Source: an uncultured Collinsella sp. (GTDB taxonomy: Bacteria > Actinomycetota > Coriobacteriia > Coriobacteriales > Coriobacteriaceae). From it: DNA of 6,565 nucleotides. Every line of letters starts with the position of its first letter. The first letter of the stretch is position 1. Shown piece by piece: positions 1 to 6,565 of the stretch. A program made the translations under genes and the position numbers. The notes below the pieces were generated by a model. That model saw nothing but the letters and a program-made list of their open reading frames with translations. It ran no database searches and was not told where the DNA came from. The stretch is taken from assembly GCA_900553475.1 (NCBI GenBank), contig USEF01000093.1, forward strand, positions 1 to 6,565, read 5' to 3'.

Positions 1-939
<939 letters not shown>

Positions 940-949
940 GAAGCCTTCC

Positions 950-1372
950 TTAACTTTCGTGCATGAGTGCAAAAGACATATCGGCGCGGCAGCAAACCTC
1001 ACCGTTGACGCTCGCAGTACCCGTCGCAAAGCGGAACGGCCCGCGCGCACGCGTGATGGTGCACACCAGATCAACCGTGTCGCCCGGGCGCACCGGACGC
1101 TTAAAGCGCACCTTGTCCAGACTCGTGTAGAACGGCGTCGCGCCGCGCGCCTCCTCATCGCCCATCAGCAGCACGCAACAGTTTTGGGCGAGCATCTCGC
1201 ACTGAATCACGCCGGGGACCACCGGGTTTCCCGGAAAATGCCCCTGCAAAAAGTACTCGTCGCCCGTGATCGTGATCTTGCCGTGGGCCTCGTCGCCCAC
1301 CAGCTCGGCCTCGTCGAGCAAAAGCATCGGTTCGCGATGCGGCAACAGTTCCTTAAGCTCTTCTTTGTTCAT
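950..1372 (-). CDS. fabZ: 3-hydroxyacyl-ACP dehydratase
   Basis: FabZ removes water from 3-hydroxyacyl-ACP to give trans-2-enoyl-ACP, the substrate of FabK. With the ATG start the single hot-dog domain has 140 residues, the usual size. LLPHREPMLLLD (9-20) opens the fold. The active-site helix GHFPGNPVVPGVIQCEMLAQ (44-63) supplies His45 and Glu59, spaced like His54/Glu68 in E. coli FabZ. RGPFRF (110-115) and MSFAL (132-136) follow the family pattern. A GTG three codons upstream is rejected because it overlaps the Shine-Dalgarno site. Six Cys residues, three of them around the active-site helix (58, 65, 66), are more than expected for this size. No fabA or fabM is in the window; isomerase activity of the FabN kind cannot be judged from this sequence. 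It stops with TAA, the only non-TAG stop here, and that stop overlaps the accC ribosome binding site. Confidence 0.95.
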   Translation of the reverse strand: MNKEELKELLPHREPMLLLDEAELVGDEAHGKITITGDEYFLQGHFPGNPVVPGVIQCEMLAQNCCVLLMGDEEARGATPFYTSLDKVRFKRPVRPGDTVDLVCTITRARGPFRFATGTASVNGEVCCRADMSFALMHES

Positions 1373-1378
1373 GGATAT

Positions 1379-1383
1379 CACCT
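1379..1383 (-). promoter_or_regulatory. Ribosome binding site that decides the fabZ start
   Basis: AGGTG on the minus strand, overlapping the end of the accB stop codon, lies 6 bases before the ATG at 1370-1372. The in-frame GTG at 1379-1381 is itself part of this site and so is a poor start. Confidence 0.65.
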
Positions 1384-1855
1384 ATCCGATCCTCATGAGG
1401 CAGCTGCCAAACTCCACGAGGTCGCCGTCGGCCACGCAGATCTCGAGCACCTCGCCGTCTGCCTCTGCCGTTACCTCGTTGAGAACCTTCATGGCCTCGA
1501 TGATGCAGAGCGTCTCGCCGGCCTTGACCTTAGAGCCCACGTGCACAAACGGCTCGTCGCCCGGCGCCGGGGCAGCATAGAAAACGCCGACCATGGGAGC
1601 GGTCACCTCGGTGCCCTTGGGCTCCGGTGCGGCGGCAGGTGTCTGCGCGGCGGGCTCCGGTGCGGCAGGCGCGACTGTGGGAGCTGCAACTGGAGCGGCC
1701 ATAGCGCTCGGCATGGGCATGGGCACGGCAACCGGCTGTGCGGCGCTCGCGCGCTCGAGTTCGACCGCGGTGCCATCGGGCTCCTCAACGCGTACGCGCG
1801 TGAGGCCGCGGTCCTCCATAACATCGGCTATCTCGGCAAGTCTTTTGGAATCCAT
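1382..1855 (-). CDS. accB: Biotin carboxyl carrier protein of acetyl-CoA carboxylase
   Basis: AccB carries carboxybiotin between biotin carboxylase (AccC) and the carboxyltransferase AccDA, which makes malonyl-CoA. The 157-residue protein has the usual three parts. First is a short N-terminal helix and strand region (1-36, including VRVEEPDGTAVELER). Next is an Ala/Pro-rich flexible linker (about 37-80). Last is the C-terminal biotinyl domain (82-157). Biotin would be attached to Lys123 in IIEAMKVLNEV. APMVGVFY (86-93) is the typical entry to the domain. The linker holds Met-Pro repeats (PMPMP) and two APEP units encoded by an exact DNA repeat. The ATG is preceded by GAGGAG at 1863-1868, seven bases away, and lies 3 bases after the fabF stop. 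fabZ follows after 9 bases. The protein depends on a biotin ligase encoded elsewhere. Confidence 0.96.
   Translation of the reverse strand: MDSKRLAEIADVMEDRGLTRVRVEEPDGTAVELERASAAQPVAVPMPMPSAMAAPVAAPTVAPAAPEPAAQTPAAAPEPKGTEVTAPMVGVFYAAPAPGDEPFVHVGSKVKAGETLCIIEAMKVLNEVTAEADGEVLEICVADGDLVEFGSCLMRIG
1619..1666. repeat. Exact 15-base direct repeat in the accB linker
   Basis: GGGCTCCGGTGCGGC occurs at 1619-1633 and again at 1652-1666, a period of 33 bases (11 codons), so the repeat is in frame. Each copy encodes Ala-Ala-Pro-Glu-Pro in the flexible linker of AccB. Recombination or slippage between copies would change linker length by 11 residues without breaking the frame. Confidence 0.8.
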
Positions 1856-1858
1856 GCT

Positions 1859-3106
1859 CTAGCTCCTCGTATATCTACGCAGCGCGATGGCGGCGTTGTG
1901 CCCGCCAAAGCCCAGGTTGGTCGAAAGCGCCCAGGTAAGGTCGGCGCGAACCGCGCGATTGGGCGTGTAGTCAAGATCGCAGGCGGGATCGGGCGTGTGG
2001 TAGTTAATGGTCGGCGGCACCACGCCCTGCTCGAGCGCCATGGCGCAGGCCATGACCTCGATGGCGCCCGTGGCACCGATCATGTGGCCGGTCATCGACT
2101 TAGTCGACGAGACGTGCGCGGCGCGCGCCGCGTCCTCGCCGAGCGCACGCTTAATGCCCGCCGTCTCGGACGAATCGTTGAGCTTGGTCGATGTGCCGTG
2201 GGCATTGATGTAGAGGCCCTCGGAAGGCCTGACGTCGCCCTCGGTCACCGCCAGCGATATCGCGCGGGCAATGCCGGCAGCCTCGGGATCAGGGCTCGTG
2301 ATGTGATAGGCATCATCGGTGTTGCCGTAGCCCACGACCTCGGCATAAATGTGCGCACCGCGCGCCTGCGCATGTTCCATGCTCTCGAGCACGAGCACGC
2401 AGGCGCCCTCGCCCATCACAAAGCCATCGCGGTCTGCATCGAACGGGCGGCAAGCCGTCGCGGGATCAGGGTTGGTGGTCAATGCGCGGCAGGACGTAAA
2501 GCCCGCAACGGCATCGGGGATAATTGCGGCCTCGGCGCCGCCCGCGAGGATCGCGTCGGCATAGCCATGCTTGATGGCGCGGAACGCCTCGCCCACCGCA
2601 TGGGCCGAGGTTGCGCACGCGGTCACCACGGGCAGGGTCGGGCCCTTTGCCTTGTGGCGGATTGCGATATTGCCCGATGCCATGTTGGGGATCATCATCG
2701 CGATCATATAGGGCGATGCGCGGCGGGGCCCACGTTCGGCAATCGTATGGACGTTGTCGACGAGCGTCGTCATGCCGCCCACGCCCGAGCCCACGTAGAC
2801 GCCCAGGCGCTCGCGATCGATGGCGCCTTCGACATCAAAGCCCGCATCGTGCATGGCTTCGTCCGAAGCCGCCATCGCAAACTGAACGCAGGGGTCGAGA
2901 TGCTTGGCGTCACGCTTGCCAAAGTACTCGTTGCCGTCAAAGCCCTTGACCTCGGCTGCCACCTTGACGGCAAACGCATCGGTATCGAAGTGCGTGATCG
3001 GGCCGATGCCGCACGTGCCGGCGCACATGGCCGCCCAGGTGGCAAGCGCGGTGTTGCCGAGCGGCGACACGGCACCGATACCGGTGATTGCAACTCTCTG
3101 TTCCAT
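1859..3106 (-). CDS. fabF: 3-oxoacyl-ACP synthase II (KAS II)
   Basis: FabF elongates acyl-ACP by two carbons through decarboxylative condensation with malonyl-ACP. From the chosen ATG the protein has 415 residues, normal for FabF. The catalytic triad is visible: Cys164 in TACATSAH, His303 in NAHGTST and His341 in STKSMTGH, which also holds the conserved Lys336. The gatekeeper Phe400 lies in NLGFGGHN; E. coli has GFGGTN there. GVGGM (109-113) and FDADRDGFVMGEG (222-234) are also family signatures. A longer reading from TTG at 3122-3124 would add six residues, but it begins upstream of the Shine-Dalgarno site. The ATG directly before the chosen one is a one-codon alternative. fabG lies 39 bases upstream, with a hairpin in the gap, and accB begins 3 bases after the stop. 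The two-histidine active site separates it from KAS III. Confidence 0.96.
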   Translation of the reverse strand: MEQRVAITGIGAVSPLGNTALATWAAMCAGTCGIGPITHFDTDAFAVKVAAEVKGFDGNEYFGKRDAKHLDPCVQFAMAASDEAMHDAGFDVEGAIDRERLGVYVGSGVGGMTTLVDNVHTIAERGPRRASPYMIAMMIPNMASGNIAIRHKAKGPTLPVVTACATSAHAVGEAFRAIKHGYADAILAGGAEAAIIPDAVAGFTSCRALTTNPDPATACRPFDADRDGFVMGEGACVLVLESMEHAQARGAHIYAEVVGYGNTDDAYHITSPDPEAAGIARAISLAVTEGDVRPSEGLYINAHGTSTKLNDSSETAGIKRALGEDAARAAHVSSTKSMTGHMIGATGAIEVMACAMALEQGVVPPTINYHTPDPACDLDYTPNRAVRADLTWALSTNLGFGGHNAAIALRRYTRS

Positions 3107-3112
3107 CATGGT

Positions 3113-3118
3113 CTCCTC
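3113..3118 (-). promoter_or_regulatory. Ribosome binding site that decides the fabF start
   Basis: GAGGAG on the minus strand is followed by ACC and two consecutive ATG codons. The second ATG (3104-3106) is 6 bases away and is the best placed. The first is only 3 bases away, and the upstream in-frame TTG (3122-3124) lies before the site, so it cannot be served by it. Confidence 0.8.
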
Positions 3119-3120
3119 AT

Positions 3121-3142
3121 CCAAGCCGTTCTTCGGCCCTGG
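3121..3142 (-). other. Bulged hairpin in the fabG-fabF gap
   Basis: On the transcribed strand CCAGGGCCG and CGGCTTGG can pair across an AAGAA loop, giving eight base pairs (one G-U) with a single bulged G. The structure starts 3 bases after the fabG stop and ends 3 bases before the fabF Shine-Dalgarno at 3113-3118. No U-run follows, so it is not a normal intrinsic terminator. It may protect or process the mRNA, or tune fabF translation. That role is inferred; only the pairing is seen. Confidence 0.5.
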
Positions 3143-3145
3143 TTT

Positions 3146-3919
3146 CTACATCGCCATTCCGCCGTCGACGCGTACGACCTCGCCCGTAATGTAGGCAGCC
3201 GCATCGCTCGCCAAAAAGCGCACCACGCCGGCCACTTCCTCGGGGCGCGCCATGCGCTTTAGGGGAATCTGCTCCTCGGTTGCCGCGCGAACCTTCTCCG
3301 AGAGCTTTGCCGTCATATCCGTCTCGACAAACCCGGGTGCGACCGCGTTCACTCGTACGCCGCGGGGCGCAAGCTCACGCGCCACCGCCTTGGTCAGGCC
3401 GATCACGCCCGCCTTGGAGGCAGCGTAGTTGGCCTGCCCGGCATTGCCCATCAGGCCCACAACCGAGCTCATGTTGATGACGCAACCGCCGCGCTGGCGC
3501 ATAAAGGTTTTGGTGAGTGCGCGCGTCGTGTTAAACGTTCCTTTAAGATTGACATCGAGCACGCGATCGAAGGCGTCATCGCCCATGCGCATGAGCAGGC
3601 CATCGCGGGTGATGCCAGCGTTGTTGACGAGCGCCCAAATGGAGCCAAAGTCGTTGAGGACCGCTTCCACGCACGCGTTGACGGCAGCGGGGTCGGCCAC
3701 GTCGCATTGATATGCGCGTGCCGCGGCGCCAGCCGCCTCGCAGGCTTCGCACGTCTCGCGCGCCGCATCGACGCTGCCGGCATAGACGACGGCGATATCA
3801 AAGCCGTCCTCCGCCAGACCGACAGCGCAGGCGCGGCCGATACCGCGCGAGCCGCCCGTGACCAGTACCACGCGACGTGAGTCGTTGCGCTCGAGCGTGC
3901 CGTTGTTCAAGTTGCCCAT
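3146..3919 (-). CDS. fabG: 3-oxoacyl-ACP reductase
   Basis: FabG reduces 3-oxoacyl-ACP to 3-hydroxyacyl-ACP with NADPH. This is a 257-residue short-chain dehydrogenase with the Rossmann motif TGGSRGIG (21-28), the CDVAD adenine-site segment (72-76), NNAG (99-102), Asn124 in VNLKGTF, and the catalytic Ser152, Tyr165 and Lys169 in SSVVG and YAASK. Each is offset by exactly 14 from E. coli FabG (Ser138, Tyr151, Lys155), showing a 14-residue longer N-terminus that is polar (GNLNNGTLERNDS). The upstream ATG is kept because AAGGAA at 3924-3929 precedes it at a workable distance and no better-placed start with a binding site lies further in. The C-terminal ITGEVVRVDGGMAM is family standard. It sits between fabD and fabF. 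General short-chain dehydrogenases look alike, so the function rests partly on this context. Confidence 0.95.
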   Translation of the reverse strand: MGNLNNGTLERNDSRRVVLVTGGSRGIGRACAVGLAEDGFDIAVVYAGSVDAARETCEACEAAGAAARAYQCDVADPAAVNACVEAVLNDFGSIWALVNNAGITRDGLLMRMGDDAFDRVLDVNLKGTFNTTRALTKTFMRQRGGCVINMSSVVGLMGNAGQANYAASKAGVIGLTKAVARELAPRGVRVNAVAPGFVETDMTAKLSEKVRAATEEQIPLKRMARPEEVAGVVRFLASDAAAYITGEVVRVDGGMAM

Positions 3920-3949
3920 GTCATTCCTTTCGGGTTACAGCCCTGTGGA

Positions 3950-4876
3950 CTATGCGAGCTCGTCGGCAATAGCTGCGACCTGCTCGGCCGTCTCGCACGA
4001 ATACACACGAACGTCGCTCAACGTACGCTTGATCAGGCCGGACAGCGTTTTGCCGGGGCCGACCTCAATAAACGTGTCGATGCCCTGATCCTGCAGAGTA
4101 TGCAGCGTGTCGACCCAGCGCACGGGATGGCTCACCTGGTTGGCCAAGACATCCGATGCTGCTCGCGGGTCCGCCGGATAGGGCGCCGCCGTCATGTTTG
4201 CCATGACCGGAATCAGCAGCGGAGACGGCGCGTGACCGGCTTGGATATACGTCGCCAGTCCCTCAGTCGCCTCGGCCATATAGGGGCTATGGAATGCACC
4301 CGACACCGCGACCTTCATGGCCCGGCCGCCAGCCTCTTTTACTAGGACGTCGAGCTCCTGCAGCGCCTCGGGCGCTCCGGCAACAACCGTCTGCTGCGGA
4401 CTGTTGTAGTTGACCGGCCAGCAATCCTCGCCGGCCTGTTTTGCCAAGCCCTCGACTTGCGCCGCATCGAGCTTGATGACGGCGCGCATGCCGCCCGGAT
4501 GGCGCTCGGCAGCCGCGGCCATCAGCGCCGCGCGCTCGCACACGAGCTCAAAGCCCGCTCGCGTATCGAACGCCCCCGCAAAGGTGAGCGCGGCGACCTC
4601 GCCTAGCGAGAATCCCGCACAGGCGGCAGGTACCACGCCGCGCTCACGCAGGGCGGCAGCCGCTGCTAGGTCGTGAACGAACACGCACGGCTGCGTGTTC
4701 TCGGTCTGCGAGAGCTCCTCCTTGGAGGCACTCCGGCATTGCTCGCTGGTCCCCGGGCGCACCTCGTCGGCAATGGCGAACACCTCGGCGGCCGCCGGCG
4801 ATGTCTCGATCAGATCGACGCCCATCGCGGGGTGTTGGGCACCCTGGCCGGCAAACAGAAACGCTACGCTACCCAT
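3950..4876 (-). CDS. fabD: Malonyl-CoA:ACP transacylase
   Basis: FabD moves malonyl from CoA to ACP, supplying the extender unit for FabH and FabF. With the ATG start the protein has 308 residues, the usual length. Motifs in order are GQGAQ (10-14), the nucleophile elbow GFSLGE with Ser90, CERAALM with Arg115, GAFHSPYM with His196, and NQVSHPVRW with Gln247. These match the Ser92/Arg117/His201/Gln250 set of E. coli FabD. EVGPGKTLSGL (271-281) is the usual C-terminal signature. The elbow has Phe where many homologues have His or Leu before Ser. A GTG two codons upstream (4880-4882) would add Val-Arg, but ribosome binding site spacing favours the ATG. The start overlaps the fabK end by 13 bases, and fabG follows after 30 bases. 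A polyketide acyltransferase is excluded by the context. Confidence 0.95.
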   Translation of the reverse strand: MGSVAFLFAGQGAQHPAMGVDLIETSPAAAEVFAIADEVRPGTSEQCRSASKEELSQTENTQPCVFVHDLAAAAALRERGVVPAACAGFSLGEVAALTFAGAFDTRAGFELVCERAALMAAAAERHPGGMRAVIKLDAAQVEGLAKQAGEDCWPVNYNSPQQTVVAGAPEALQELDVLVKEAGGRAMKVAVSGAFHSPYMAEATEGLATYIQAGHAPSPLLIPVMANMTAAPYPADPRAASDVLANQVSHPVRWVDTLHTLQDQGIDTFIEVGPGKTLSGLIKRTLSDVRVYSCETAEQVAAIADELA

Positions 4877-5808
4877 GCGCACGCACCCTTCAGGACGCGC
4901 TCGGCGCCGTCGACCAGATCGTCAACGATTTCACGTGCGCTCTGGCGCTCGCTAACCATGCCGGCAATCTGTCCACACAAAAACGAACCCTCTTCGTAAT
5001 TACCGTCCTTGGCGGCCTTGCGAAGGGCGCCCGTGCCCATGGCCCCGAGCTCCTCGACGCTTGCGCCCGCCGCCTCGCTCTTAGCGTAGGCGTTGGTAAA
5101 GGGGCTCTTGAGGGCACGCACCGGGTGTCCCGTCGAGCGGCCGGTCGCACGCGTCGAGGTGTCGTTGGCCTTCAGGACCATCTCCTTGTACTGCTCCGAT
5201 ACGGTGCACTCGTCTGCGATCAGAAAGCGCGTACCCACCTGCACGCCGGCGGCGCCCAGCATAAAGGCGGCCGCCATGCCGCGGCCGTCGGCAATACCGC
5301 CGGCAGCCACGACGGGAATGTCGACCGCATCGACGACCTGCGGCACCAGTGCCATCGTCGAGGTCTCGCCAATATGGCCGCCCGATTCGGTACCCTCGGC
5401 AACAACCGCCGTGGCCCCACGACGCGCCACGAGGCGCGCCAGCGCCACCGAGGCAACGACCGGGATGACCTTGATGCCCGCCTCGTTCCACGCCTTCATG
5501 TACTTGGTGGGATTGCCGGCACCCGTCACGACGACCGGTACTCGCTCGTCAATCACAACCTGGGCGACCTCGTCGGCGAACGGGCTCATGAGCATGACGT
5601 TGACGCCAAAGGGCTTATCCGTCCTGGCGCGCAGCTTATGAATCTGGTCGCGAAGCCAGTTGGCGTCGGCGTTCATGGCCGCGATGATGCCTAAGCCACC
5701 CGCCTCGGACACTGCGGACGCCAGCGAGGCATCGGCAATCCAGGCCATACCGCCCTGGAACACGGGCTTTTCGATGCCGAGCAGATCGCAGAGAGGAGTC
5801 TTGAGCAT
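4864..5808 (-). CDS. fabK: Enoyl-ACP reductase II, FMN-dependent (FabK)
   Basis: FabK reduces trans-2-enoyl-ACP to acyl-ACP, the last step of each elongation round, using NAD(P)H and bound FMN. The 314-residue protein is a TIM barrel of the nitronate monooxygenase/FabK family. The N-terminal segment FQGGMAWIAD (about 17-26), the AGGLGIIAA turn (36-44), the EGTESGGHIGE signature (138-148) with the family's conserved His at 145, and the phosphate-binding segments VVAAGGIADG (166-175) and GVQVGTRF (188-195) are all visible. S. pneumoniae FabK is about ten residues longer. The ATG lies 2 bases after the acpP stop, preceded by GGAG at 5817-5820. The end overlaps fabD by 13 bases, which suggests translational coupling. 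A nitronate monooxygenase is the main alternative, but the location between acpP and fabD makes enoyl reductase far more likely. FabK enzymes are known to be refractory to triclosan. Confidence 0.95.
   Translation of the reverse strand: MLKTPLCDLLGIEKPVFQGGMAWIADASLASAVSEAGGLGIIAAMNADANWLRDQIHKLRARTDKPFGVNVMLMSPFADEVAQVVIDERVPVVVTGAGNPTKYMKAWNEAGIKVIPVVASVALARLVARRGATAVVAEGTESGGHIGETSTMALVPQVVDAVDIPVVAAGGIADGRGMAAAFMLGAAGVQVGTRFLIADECTVSEQYKEMVLKANDTSTRATGRSTGHPVRALKSPFTNAYAKSEAAGASVEELGAMGTGALRKAAKDGNYEEGSFLCGQIAGMVSERQSAREIVDDLVDGAERVLKGACAWVA
4886..4891 (-). promoter_or_regulatory. Ribosome binding site that decides the fabD start
   Basis: GAAGGG on the minus strand lies within the end of fabK. 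It is 9 bases before the ATG at 4874-4876 but only 3 bases before the in-frame GTG at 4880-4882, so the ATG is the better start. Confidence 0.7.
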
Positions 5809-5810
5809 CT

Positions 5811-6047
5811 CTACTTCTCCAATGCCGCCTCGACTGTATCGGCGAACTCGCCGACCGTCTTGGGGTTCTCCTCGGTATCGAGCTGGATGCCAAACTCGTC
5901 CTCGACGGCAACGAGGATCTCGACGGTGCCCAGGCTGTCGAGACCAATCTCCTCGAGCGTGGACTCGGGTTTCATCTCGACGTCGTCAAGGCCGGCGGTC
6001 TCGCGGATAACGTCGCAAACGCGCTCGAAGGTCTTCTGATCTGCCAT
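5811..6047 (-). CDS. acpP: Acyl carrier protein
   Basis: ACP carries the growing acyl chain as a thioester on a 4'-phosphopantetheine arm and delivers it to every enzyme of this operon. The 78-residue acidic protein matches the family length. It contains the attachment motif at IGLDSLG, with Ser38 as the expected modified serine, followed by the helix II recognition segment TVEILVAVEDEFGIQL and the C-terminal TVGEFADTVEAAL helix. The start is fixed by AAGGAG at 6055-6060, seven bases before the ATG. Most ACPs have Asp or another polar residue directly after DSL; here Gly40 occupies that place. The gene begins 51 bases after fabH and stops 2 bases before fabK, whose ribosome binding site lies in the acpP tail. 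Its position inside a FAS II cluster argues for the housekeeping ACP and not a polyketide carrier protein. Confidence 0.96.
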   Translation of the reverse strand: MADQKTFERVCDVIRETAGLDDVEMKPESTLEEIGLDSLGTVEILVAVEDEFGIQLDTEENPKTVGEFADTVEAALEK

Positions 6048-6067
6048 GGTAGTTCTCCTTTGGTTGT

Positions 6068-6077
6068 GCCCTAGGGC
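6068..6077. other. 10-base perfect palindrome in the fabH-acpP gap
   Basis: GCCCTAGGGC reads the same on both strands and sits in the longest intergenic gap of the window, between the fabH stop and the acpP ribosome binding site. In the sense direction an A-rich stretch (AAATAAAAAC) lies just before it. As a hairpin it would have only a 3-base-pair stem with a CTAG loop, or slightly more with G-U pairs, so it is weak as an RNA structure. It could be a protein-binding half-site, a processing or pausing site, or chance. It does not resemble the FapR or FabT operator sequences as I remember them. Confidence 0.35.
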
Positions 6078-6098
6078 GTTTTTATTTCCTATGTGCGA

Positions 6099-6565
6099 CT
6101 ACTTCCAACGAAGCAGATAGCCACCTATATCCAGACCGGCGCCAAATCCAACCAAGGCGATGGTGTCGCCTGTGTGAAGTGCACCGGCGTTTGCCAGCCG
6201 GTCGAGGGCAAGCGGAATGCATGCGCTCGAAATGTTGCCGGTCTCGCGCAACGTGCGAACCACGCGCTCGTCCGGCACGCCCAGGCGCTTGACCGCCTGG
6301 CTCAGGATTCGTTCGTTAGCCTGATGGAATACAAAATGATCGATGTCTTCGACCAAAATACCTGCATCGATCGCAAGCTTATGGACCGTGTCGCAGATGG
6401 CGTTGACGCCGAACTTGAACACGCGGCGGCCATTCATGGACAGCACGCTCGCGCTATCTGCGGAAGCCTTAAACGGCGAGGTACCGACCAGACCGGGAAC
6501 GCGCAACGTCTCGACGTCGGGCGCCGTCGAAAGCTCAACGGCAAGAGGGTTGTCTCCCCCAGCTT
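6099..6565 (-). CDS. fabH: 3-oxoacyl-ACP synthase III (KAS III), C-terminal part; 5' end outside window
   Basis: FabH condenses an acyl-CoA primer with malonyl-ACP to start each fatty-acid chain in the cytoplasm. The frame is open to the right edge and ends in TAG, leaving 154 residues. The visible part holds two of the three thiolase-fold catalytic residues: His in HQAN (visible residue 80) and Asn in GNISSA (residue 110). Their 30-residue spacing equals His244-Asn274 in E. coli FabH, so about 164 N-terminal residues, including the catalytic Cys, are missing. The C-terminal FGAG loop and a final LLRWK are typical. An in-frame TTG at 6504-6506 is an internal Leu codon, not a start, because family-like sequence (GGDNPLAVEL) continues upstream of it. 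One oddity is Ile in GNISSA, where Thr is usual. It is the first gene of the cluster seen here, with acpP 51 bases downstream. The assignment to FabH is secure. Confidence 0.95.
   Translation of the reverse strand, partial: AGGDNPLAVELSTAPDVETLRVPGLVGTSPFKASADSASVLSMNGRRVFKFGVNAICDTVHKLAIDAGILVEDIDHFVFHQANERILSQAVKRLGVPDERVVRTLRETGNISSACIPLALDRLANAGALHTGDTIALVGFGAGLDIGGYLLRWK

Noticed and set aside
3920..3949. Small hairpin in the fabD-fabG gap (GGGCTGTAACCC)
   Set aside because: Only three or four pairs can form around a minimal loop, too weak to support as a feature.
4801..5694. 297-codon plus-strand open frame opposite fabK
   Set aside because: It is codon-aligned antisense to fabK and has no family-like sequence; it arises from the same codon bias.
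6068..6085. Possible plus-strand intrinsic terminator (GCCCTAGGGC followed by GTTTTTATTT)
   Set aside because: The stem can form only about three to five pairs, and no plus-strand gene lies upstream to be terminated. On the sense strand the tract is A-rich and lies before the palindrome, so it is not a terminator for the operon either.
6504..6506. TTG start for a short separate protein at the right edge
   Set aside because: The same frame continues to the window edge with FabH-like sequence, so this is the 3' part of fabH cut by the window.

Overview
The window is one tightly packed stretch of a type II fatty-acid synthesis (FAS II) operon. Every real gene lies on the minus strand, so transcription runs from high to low coordinates. 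In transcription order the genes are fabH (3' part only), acpP, fabK, fabD, fabG, fabF, accB, fabZ and accC (5' part only). No RNA genes, mobile elements, CRISPR arrays or plus-strand genes are supported. No stretch over 300 bases lacks a gene; the longest gap is 51 bases, between fabH and acpP.

The DNA is clearly GC-rich, with strong G/C preference at third codon positions. The gene order is the one known from Streptococcus pneumoniae and other low-GC Gram-positives (fabH-acpP-fabK-fabD-fabG-fabF-accB-fabZ-accC, then accD-accA). A pneumococcal-type cluster with FabK in GC-rich DNA fits a Coriobacteriia gut anaerobe such as Collinsella or a relative. That assignment is inference from base composition and gene order and is only moderately secure. 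accD and accA would be expected just beyond the left edge, and the FabH N-terminus, perhaps with a MarR-type regulator, beyond the right edge.

The proteins form a nearly complete pathway. AccB and AccC (with the absent AccD and AccA) make malonyl-CoA. FabD moves the malonyl group to holo-ACP. FabH starts chains and FabF extends them. FabG reduces the keto group, FabZ dehydrates, and FabK, an FMN enoyl reductase, completes each round. Catalytic residues can be seen in every enzyme whose relevant part is present. Genes are separated by 2 to 51 bases, or overlap in the case of fabK/fabD, and nearly all have a clear Shine-Dalgarno sequence. Reading these sites moves three starts inward from the longest open frames (fabD, fabF, fabZ).

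I do not see a new biological system here. The points worth a second look are modest: strong use of TAG as stop (7 of 8 visible stops, none TGA), a bulged hairpin in the fabG-fabF gap, a 10-base palindrome in the fabH-acpP gap, an exact 15-base direct repeat in the accB linker, and a Gly after the ACP DSL motif where Asp is common.
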